Positions 1 through 5,723 of a DNA stretch of 64,000 nt are shown piece by piece. The stretch comes from Ardenticatenales bacterium. Lineage in GTDB: Bacteria; Chloroflexota; Anaerolineae; Promineifilales; Promineifilaceae. The translations under genes were made by a program, and so were the position numbers. The stretch's first letter is position 1; every line of letters begins with the position of its first letter. The stretch spans positions 930,001-994,000 of the forward strand of contig JACKBL010000002.1 in assembly GCA_020634515.1 (NCBI GenBank). The letters are read 5' to 3'. The notes under the pieces are model-generated. The model was not told where the DNA came from, made no database searches, and worked only from the letters and a program-made list of their open reading frames with translations.

Positions 1-607
1 TCAGGATTGTGCCGGCAGGAACCAGGCCCAACATTGGCGCACTCACACTCGGCTGGCCGCGCAAATTGATGCCGCCGGCAGTCACCTGCGCCAGATTATT
101 GACGATCACCAGGCCATCCGTGTAGGCCCATCCCGCGCGGTAGGGGCCGGCCGGTTCCTGGAAGCCGATCAAGGGTAGCAGGAAGGGTGTGGGATCGATA
201 ATGTTGAAGGGCCAGTTGAGATATTGCGCGCCCGCCTGTTTTAAGGTGAGGTGCAGGTGGGAGCCAAAGCTGTTGCCCGTGTCGTTTGCCCGCCCCAGCA
301 CATCCCCCGCGCGCACTTCCTGCCCCAGGCTGACGAGCGCCTGTTGCAGGTGGGCGTAGGTGGTGAAATAGCCTTCGGCGTGGTCCACGACGACGTGGAT
401 GCCGTAGTTGTGGTCGCCGGGGTTGGTATGCACGCGGCTGACTTTGCCCGCGGCCACGGCGAAGATGCGGCTGCCCGTGGGGGCCATGATGTCCAGCCCC
501 TCGTGGCCGGGCAGGCCAAACTGGGCGTAGTTCCGCGGATTGGCCCCGAAATACTGGTTAATGCTGCGATACTCCGTCGGCCATGCCTCAAAGCGAAATG
601 CACACAT
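1..607 (-). CDS. M23-family (LytM-like) metallopeptidase, 3' end beyond window
   Basis: Peptidoglycan-type zinc endopeptidase domain; about 202 N-terminal codons are visible before the gene runs off the left edge. The M23 zinc signature is complete: H35-x3-D39 in the HEGLD motif, H86 in YAHL, and H117-L-H119 in the HLHL motif. After the catalytic domain, residues 175-202 read like the beginning of a bacterial SH3 domain (NLRGQPSVSAPMLG), a usual wall-binding partner. No signal peptide is obvious at the chosen ATG (607), which has a purine-rich stretch upstream (aaggacgg), so export may be non-classical or the protein may work inside. The longer overlapping reading in another frame at 241-603 lacks these motifs and is a shadow. 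Family identity is secure; substrate is not known. Confidence 0.85.
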   Translation of the reverse strand, partial: MCAFRFEAWPTEYRSINQYFGANPRNYAQFGLPGHEGLDIMAPTGSRIFAVAAGKVSRVHTNPGDHNYGIHVVVDHAEGYFTTYAHLQQALVSLGQEVRAGDVLGRANDTGNSFGSHLHLTLKQAGAQYLNWPFNIIDPTPFLLPLIGFQEPAGPYRAGWAYTDGLVIVNNLAQVTAGGINLRGQPSVSAPMLGLVPAGTIL

Positions 608-922
608 GGGAACCGTCCTTTCTCAGTAATCGCTCAAAAACAACTTAGTGATTTGCAGACAGGTTCAATCTGTGAGATTGAACCTGTCTCCGTGAGGTTA
701 ATTCCGAAGGGTTACTTAGTGTTGAAATGCTCACCTCAGTATAAAACTGGTGTTGTTGGCGCGCAACCTTTCCCAAACCGGCTGCCGGATAAGTGTGTTG
801 TGTGTTGAGGAGTCGCCCGTGTAAATCTGGAGAAGTGCTGCTCTTGATCGGTGGATTTAGCCTCGGCGGAACACCCGCTTTAGCCGCGTTCCGCGTTGGC
901 TGCAAGTCCTTTAGTCAATTAT
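608..922. other. gene-free region between divergent genes
   Basis: Separates the leftward peptidase gene from the rightward methyltransferase gene. It holds one strong hairpin (657-689) and, towards its right end, the promoter and operator of the methyltransferase. An open frame from 793 continues into the methyltransferase, but it starts upstream of the likely transcription start and shows no domain, so I treat it as non-coding. Confidence 0.6.
657..689. repeat. 15-bp perfect inverted repeat, 3-nt loop
   Basis: Arms 657-671 and 675-689 are exact reverse complements around gtg. It lies upstream of both flanking genes, with no T-tract on either side, so it looks more like a REP-type palindrome than an intrinsic terminator. 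No second copy of this arm sequence was seen in the window. Confidence 0.75.
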
Positions 923-951
923 TTGCCAGACGGCACACAATGTTTTACAAT
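923..951 (+). promoter_or_regulatory. sigma70-type promoter of the methyltransferase gene
   Basis: TTGCCA (923-928), a 17-bp spacer and TACAAT (946-951), each box matching consensus at 5 of 6 positions. Transcription would start near 958, which excludes the in-frame ATG at 940 and supports the ATG at 988. The -10 box lies inside the left arm of the inverted repeat at 944-986. Confidence 0.6.
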
Positions 952-986
952 GTTTCATCAAAAGAAAGTGGAGGAAACATTGTAAA
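937..986. promoter_or_regulatory. candidate operator: three acaatgttt half-sites
   Basis: The nonamer acaatgttt occurs at 937-945 and 947-955 (direct, 10-bp period) and inverted at 975-983. The outer pair extends to a perfect 12-bp inverted repeat, 944-955 and 975-986, with a 19-bp centre. It overlaps the -10 box and ends 1 bp before the start codon at 988. Since the encoded protein begins with a MerR-type DNA-binding domain, autorepression is the obvious inference. Confidence 0.6.
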
Positions 987-987
987 T

Positions 988-3264
988 ATGGAAGGCGGAA
1001 CAAGATACATTACGATAAAAGACGCAGCAGATATGCTAGACGTAACACCAGCTACATTACGCAATTGGGACCGATCTGGCAAGCTGAAAGCTCTGCGCGA
1101 TCCGCAAAACGGCTATCGGATCTATGATGTCAACAGTATTTCCGCGGTGTTGCGGAAAAAGGGGAGCGCGTATGAAGTTCCAGTACGTGATCCTCATTTT
1201 ATCCAGTATTCTCAGCCAGCCTTGTTTCCAACAGATCAATTGATTGAGGATGACGGTACTGATGTTCGCTCTTTGCGTCTCCTTGTTAAACGATTAAGTC
1301 GTGCTTTTCGGGATTCAATGGGCGGTGGAATACTAGAGCGGTTTGAGGAGATTTCCAAAGTTATCTGGTGTAAATACTTTGATGAAACCCAAGCTGCGGC
1401 GTCTCCTTCCTATGGCTATCAATTTTATGTAGCCAGAACAGACTCAAATGACGAAGCCTACGCAAGGATAGCCAACTTGTATCAACAAGCAACCGAACAG
1501 AATCCAGCTTTGTTTTCAAACGGTTTGCGTCGTCTAAGTGATGACAAGGTAGCAATTGTAAAGTGTGTCGAGTTACTTCAGGATGTGCGATTACTGGACA
1601 TTCCCTCGGACGTGAAAGGTATCATTTATGAGGAGCTGGTCCGCAACACGTTTGAGAAAGATGAACATCAACAATTTTTCACGCCACGCATTATTGTCGA
1701 ATTTCTCGTAGCACTTGCAAATCCCCTTTATGGTTCGATCATCTGTGATCCTGCTTGCGGAAGCGGCGGATTTCTAATTGCGATCTTGACGTCTTTGCAA
1801 AGGCAGGCGGTTACGGCGGGGTGCGAACTACTAGGTTTTGAAATTGACAGGCGAATGGCCTGGATTGCCAAGCTCAACCTGCTGATGCACGGCGGTTCGG
1901 ACGGAGGCGTACATTATTTGGGTAACGGCGGTTCGCTTTCATTTTCAAATGAGGTGAACGACATCGTTGAGCCAGATTCGATAGACTTAATTATCACAAA
2001 TCCACCTTTTGGCAGTTCATACGCTGCGGCAAGTGATCTAACCCATTTCACACTAGGGAAAAACAAATCGTCTCGGAGGCGAGGCATTCTATTTGTTGAA
2101 CGGTCCATTCGGTGGCTCAAGCCGGGCGGACGTTTAGCCGTTATTCTGGATGACAGTGTTCTCAATGGAAAGTCTAATGATGATGTTCGCACCTTTATCT
2201 TGCAGCACACGATAGTTGAAGCCGTGATTAGCCTGCCTGATGTGGCATTTATGCCTTATGCAACGGCCAAGACGTCCATTCTGCTCTTGCGCAAGAAAAG
2301 ATCGCAGGAGGAAGAACAAACAAACATTTTTATGGCGGAAGTCAATCATATTGGAAAAAAGGCAAATGGCGACCCGCTTTACAGTCAAACTAGAGACTCG
2401 AATGGGAAGTTGATGTTGCTAAACGATTTACCAGATGTGCTAGAAGATTGGCAGCTATTCAAGATTGGTCGATTAGACCCTGTTTCTTCATCCCACAGTT
2501 TCGCGTGCAAACCCGATCTATTCCGAACTTCTGGTAAGCAAGGGATTCGACTCGATGTTCCGTTCCATCACCCTTCACGGAAATCGGCTGAAGAGATCTT
2601 GGGACGCTCAATTTATCCAACTCCTAAACTGGCTGAACTTGTCGTGTTACGAACAAACCAGACAATCCCGGCACAACAAGACCCTGATGAAATGTGGAAT
2701 TATATTGGTTTAGCCAACATCCAGGCCGGCACAGGTGAATACTACGTATCGCAGGTAATCGGCGGCAAGATTAAGAGCAACGTTCGCCAGTTTCAACAAG
2801 GTGACATTTTGTTTTCACGCCTGCGTCCGGAATTGAGGAAGAGCGTCTTGATCACGGAAGAGGACGAGGGGTATGCTTCATCTGAGTGTCTTGTTCTAAG
2901 AACGCTCGCTTCAGCGTTACAGGACACCGATTTACAATCAAAAGTGCGAAAACTATCTCATAGCCCCATTTCGGAAGTAGAAGCTGAATATATTAGCTTC
3001 ATGCTGCGTAGCGATTTGGTCTTTGGACAGCTCGTTTATCAAATTACGGGTGTAGGACGGCCAAGAGTGAGCAAAGCCGCTGTTCTCGGTGTGCGAATCC
3101 CCCTTCCACCTCTATCTATACAAAAGGAGATTGTTTCGGCTGCCAAGATGGCAAGACAGCATTATGAAGAATGTCGTCGGCGTAGTGAATTAGCCGTTCA
3201 AGAGGGCGAGCAGGCCTTGCGCTCCGCATACATTTTTGCTACTGAAAAACTATGTCCCCGCTAA
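988..3264 (+). CDS. MerR-HTH / N6-adenine DNA methyltransferase / specificity-domain fusion
   Basis: Modification enzyme of a restriction-modification system, 758 aa. Residues 1-65 form a MerR-like winged helix (DAADMLDVTPATLRNW, then a GYRIYD turn). An HsdM-like N6-adenine methyltransferase follows, with the SAM motif DPACGSGG (254-261) and catalytic NPPF (338-341). From about residue 545 to the end there is an HsdS-like target-recognition region (GDILFSRLRPEL, then GVGRPRVSKAAVLGVRIPLP). This is the type I M plus S logic on one chain. Start chosen at ATG 988 because the promoter places the transcript start near 958; ggagg lies at 970-974. The gene is AT-richer than its neighbours and contains no TGCCGGCA, pointing to recent transfer. 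It converges on a nuclease gene 7 bp away. The recognition sequence cannot be read from the DNA. Confidence 0.88.
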   Translation: MEGGTRYITIKDAADMLDVTPATLRNWDRSGKLKALRDPQNGYRIYDVNSISAVLRKKGSAYEVPVRDPHFIQYSQPALFPTDQLIEDDGTDVRSLRLLVKRLSRAFRDSMGGGILERFEEISKVIWCKYFDETQAAASPSYGYQFYVARTDSNDEAYARIANLYQQATEQNPALFSNGLRRLSDDKVAIVKCVELLQDVRLLDIPSDVKGIIYEELVRNTFEKDEHQQFFTPRIIVEFLVALANPLYGSIICDPACGSGGFLIAILTSLQRQAVTAGCELLGFEIDRRMAWIAKLNLLMHGGSDGGVHYLGNGGSLSFSNEVNDIVEPDSIDLIITNPPFGSSYAAASDLTHFTLGKNKSSRRRGILFVERSIRWLKPGGRLAVILDDSVLNGKSNDDVRTFILQHTIVEAVISLPDVAFMPYATAKTSILLLRKKRSQEEEQTNIFMAEVNHIGKKANGDPLYSQTRDSNGKLMLLNDLPDVLEDWQLFKIGRLDPVSSSHSFACKPDLFRTSGKQGIRLDVPFHHPSRKSAEEILGRSIYPTPKLAELVVLRTNQTIPAQQDPDEMWNYIGLANIQAGTGEYYVSQVIGGKIKSNVRQFQQGDILFSRLRPELRKSVLITEEDEGYASSECLVLRTLASALQDTDLQSKVRKLSHSPISEVEAEYISFMLRSDLVFGQLVYQITGVGRPRVSKAAVLGVRIPLPPLSIQKEIVSAAKMARQHYEECRRRSELAVQEGEQALRSAYIFATEKLCPR

Positions 3265-3271
3265 TTCAGGA

Positions 3272-4051
3272 TTAGAATCGGTTGCGTGGCGATTTTTCGT
3301 CGATCAATGCGAGAAATTCGAGAAACCGCTTGACACTGTCTGATAGATCATTTGCATCTCTGCGAGAGTTGTGGATCAGCCGCCAGAACTTGCCATAGTT
3401 GCCGGGATCGGGAACGTACTCTTGTTTTCTGGGACTGAATACCAACACTTGTTCACCCTCAATCTTACCTCCAGTGATTTCAAGACGTCTGTCTCGCTCG
3501 TTGGCTAGATCTCCGGCGGGTAATACGATACTCGCAAAGATGTGCGGATACTCACCAATAATATCGCCTGAAACTTCATGATGTAGTGCAACCCACTGCC
3601 AACCAATGATGAGGAGTAGGTCTCGATCGGCATCTATCCAGGCCGTCGGTGTACCAAACCGCGCAGCTTGTTCGTCTGATTCGGCATCAACGGCTTTCAT
3701 CTCTATGCGGAGAAGGGAAGTTAGCGTATCTTCACGTAGATAAAAGTCTGGATACTCGTGCGAAGTGGCAAACGTTAACAAGAATCGCTTTCCATATCTC
3801 TCTGACAGAATGGTGTGTATCTCCGTGCTGAGCGCGTATTCAAGCATCGTGCCAATTCTGGTTCGATAACTTGATAACTGACGACGGTCTGTTGGCAATG
3901 GCTCAACATCTCTTGGCTGTTTACTCAATCGCTTTGGGCTAAATCCATCGTTTATTCGAGAGACAGCGTCCGCTAACAAATCGGTCAAGTAGCTTGCAAT
4001 TGCCATAATGTCCGGTGGGTATTCGGCTAATAGCTGATCAAGGCTATTCAT
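3272..4051 (-). CDS. putative PD-(D/E)xK restriction endonuclease partner
   Basis: 259 aa, tail-to-tail with the methyltransferase fusion (7 bp between stops). A PD-(D/E)xK nuclease signature is visible: P101-D102, then E117-M-K119 in RIEMKAV, preceded by a helix with E71. Hydrophobic beta-strand segments flank both motifs as expected for the fold, and W138-ID resembles the region after the core in many restriction enzymes. I do not recognise a named family; calling it the restriction subunit rests on the motif and on the paired position. It has no helicase/translocase domain, so the system would be a compact type II-like arrangement, unlike HsdR systems. AT-rich composition matches the methyltransferase, suggesting they arrived together. 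A cytosolic protein, with no signal or membrane segment. Confidence 0.6.
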   Translation of the reverse strand: MNSLDQLLAEYPPDIMAIASYLTDLLADAVSRINDGFSPKRLSKQPRDVEPLPTDRRQLSSYRTRIGTMLEYALSTEIHTILSERYGKRFLLTFATSHEYPDFYLREDTLTSLLRIEMKAVDAESDEQAARFGTPTAWIDADRDLLLIIGWQWVALHHEVSGDIIGEYPHIFASIVLPAGDLANERDRRLEITGGKIEGEQVLVFSPRKQEYVPDPGNYGKFWRLIHNSRRDANDLSDSVKRFLEFLALIDEKSPRNRF

Positions 4052-4081
4052 GAAAGCGTATTCCTTTACTTGATGCCGGCA

Positions 4082-4217
4082 TTACGATCCCCCCACAATC
4101 CCCCTGCGTTCACGAAGTTGCTGTTGGAGGGCGCGGGGCAGGGGGGGGGCCGGCACTGGACGGCCCATTGATGATGATAATTTTCCCCGGCTCAGGCGAC
4201 TCCACGCCTTTCCGCAT
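4082..4217 (-). pseudogene. remnant of a P-loop kinase (chloramphenicol phosphotransferase-like)
   Basis: From the ATG at 4217 the peptide MRKGVESPEPGKIIIINGPSSAG... starts like a chloramphenicol-phosphotransferase-type P-loop protein (expected NGPSSAGKST). The P-loop lysine is lost at a C/G homopolymer (nine G on the + strand, 4141-4149), after which this frame reads PPPAPRPP. The shifted frame downstream reads RALQQQLRER, the helix that normally follows the P-loop, and stops at 4082. So the P-loop is destroyed by a frameshift and base changes, and the rest of the gene (about 150 codons) is missing. Family assignment rests on about 30 residues and is tentative; decay of some P-loop gene is likely. 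Confidence 0.5.
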
Positions 4218-4314
4218 GATGAAATCTTCCTTATAACCTGAATCTCGCTTCGATGGACTCAATCCGGCCATCATCGGCAGGTCTTGCAGGAGAGCGAGAG
4301 GCTGCGCATGATGG

Positions 4315-5097
4315 TCAGCCATCAGCCTTTTCCGCCCAGGTGGCAATATAGGTCGGGCTGAATTTGTTTAGTGGCGTGGCCTCGTCATCCCAATAATCTT
4401 CGTACAAATCGCGCAGGATGAAACCGGCGGCGATTTGCCCGCCAATTTGCGCTTCCAGCGAATGGCTGAACTCCAGAGGACGCCCACTCTCCGCCAGAGC
4501 CGCCCGCCCGTCATCCGACAGGCTTTCTGGCTCCCGATACGGCAACGGAAACGTGACGACCAAATCCTCAGCCGTTTTTGCCGCGTCGTGGTCAAAGAGA
4601 AAGAAACCTGGATTCATGAAACCGGCGAGCAAGCGTCCGCCTGGCTGCAACACGCGGTAGCACGCGCGCCATACCGGTTTTACGTCGGGAACGAAGACGT
4701 TGGAGACGGGGTGAAAGATCAGGTCAAACGCGTTGGCCGCAAATGCGGACAGGTCGGCCATATCGCCCCGCAGGCAGCGAATGTTGAGGCCATCACGCGC
4801 GGCCACAAACTGGTCCTTTGCCAACTGCTCATCGGAAAGATCGTAGCTCACGACCTGCGCGCCCGCCGCCGCCAGCACGGGGGCCTGCTGCCCCCCGCCG
4901 GACGCCAGACAGAGGACGCGCTTGCCTTGCAGGTCGCCAAACCAGTGCCGGGGAACGGGGCGATTAGGCGTCAGAATCACCTCCCACCGTCCCGCCAGAG
5001 CCTCTTTTATGACTTCGGCGTCTACGGGACGCGCCCACGGGCTGCCTCCCCTGGATTCCCGATTCCACGCCTCTCGATTGTGCTGAAGGATGTTCAT
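4315..5097 (-). CDS. class I SAM-dependent methyltransferase
   Basis: 260 aa cytosolic enzyme. The Rossmann SAM site is clear: VLCLASGGGQQ at about 60-70 (motif I), SYDLSDEQL at about 84-92 (acidic loop binding the ribose), and GDMADL at about 111-116. The C-terminal part (FSHSLEAQIGGQIAAGF) matches small-molecule methyltransferases of the UbiE/Methyltransf_11 type. The substrate is unknown. Its start codon overlaps the end of the upstream DinB-family gene by 4 nt (ATGA), so the two are translated from one message. Nothing is unusual in length or motifs. Confidence 0.85.
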   Translation of the reverse strand: MNILQHNREAWNRESRGGSPWARPVDAEVIKEALAGRWEVILTPNRPVPRHWFGDLQGKRVLCLASGGGQQAPVLAAAGAQVVSYDLSDEQLAKDQFVAARDGLNIRCLRGDMADLSAFAANAFDLIFHPVSNVFVPDVKPVWRACYRVLQPGGRLLAGFMNPGFFLFDHDAAKTAEDLVVTFPLPYREPESLSDDGRAALAESGRPLEFSHSLEAQIGGQIAAGFILRDLYEDYWDDEATPLNKFSPTYIATWAEKADG

Positions 5098-5624
5098 GAT
5101 GTTCTGTTATCCTTCCGCCGCGCTTTAGACACCCATCCTGGCCCCGATTCCGTTCTTTGCCCCAGAAACATGCTTAATTGCGCCGCATGTTCCTGGACGT
5201 GCCGCATGTTGTAGAGCAACAATTCGGCAACGCTCATGTCCGGCCAATCTGATCTGACCTGTTGCGGGACGAATGGGTCTGTTAACGTTTCCAGCCGGGT
5301 CTGGCACTTGTCGCGCCCGTATTCCAGATAGGTTTGTAGTTCAAGTTTTGTAAACACCCGTTCCGGGAGCAAATCTGGCTCGAACTCGGAAAGCGTGAAA
5401 GGCGCGGGCGGCGCAAACCCTTCAGCGGCGTCAGACAAATAAAAGTCAAGCCAGAAGAGGGTATGGTAGCCAATGTACCAGAATTCGGCGAACTGCGGCG
5501 GGGATGTGTCGTAGAGGCGCGCTTGCCAGAGGTTGTCCGGGCAGGCGCGCAGGGCATTGTCCAGCATGTCAATGGCGGCCCCAAACTGTCGCCATATGCT
5601 TGTTTTCCAGGTCATTTCTATCAT
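5094..5624 (-). CDS. DinB-family metal-binding four-helix protein
   Basis: 176 aa. The three-histidine metal site typical of the DinB/YfiT fold is visible: H54 in IGYHTLFW and H141 plus H145 in MRHVQEHAAQL, set in predicted helices. Such proteins are metal-dependent thiol transferases or of unknown function; the sequence does not tell which. The gene overlaps the following methyltransferase by 4 nt (ATGA), so a shared pathway such as detoxification is possible but unproven. Start at ATG 5624. A dispersed inverted repeat (5636-5701) lies just upstream. Confidence 0.8.
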   Translation of the reverse strand: MIEMTWKTSIWRQFGAAIDMLDNALRACPDNLWQARLYDTSPPQFAEFWYIGYHTLFWLDFYLSDAAEGFAPPAPFTLSEFEPDLLPERVFTKLELQTYLEYGRDKCQTRLETLTDPFVPQQVRSDWPDMSVAELLLYNMRHVQEHAAQLSMFLGQRTESGPGWVSKARRKDNRTS

Positions 5625-5635
5625 CAGTCATCCTT

Positions 5636-5701
5636 CGAGAATAATCTTCCCGGAAGCTTCGTCACGGATGATGGCCCTGGAGAGCAGCTTCCGGGAAGAT
5701 G
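5636..5701. repeat. dispersed inverted repeat family A, copy 1
   Basis: Perfect 14-bp arms at 5644-5657 and 5687-5700 (atcttcccggaagc and its complement) around a 29-bp centre. The complete element, centre included (gggccatcat), recurs in opposite orientation at 38022-38088 with only a few mismatches. It sits in the gap between the DinB gene and the phosphatase gene. Confidence 0.85.
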
Positions 5702-5723
5702 AGGCTGAATGGTTACGGTTCGT

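Noticed and set aside
793..987. 65-codon N-terminal extension of the methyltransferase fusion
   Set aside because: The promoter at 923-951 puts the transcript start near 958, and the extension resembles no domain.
4110..4346. 78-aa frame as an intact gene
   Set aside because: Its front overlaps the methyltransferase gene end and its tail is out of frame with the P-loop continuation; better read as a pseudogene from 4217 to 4082.
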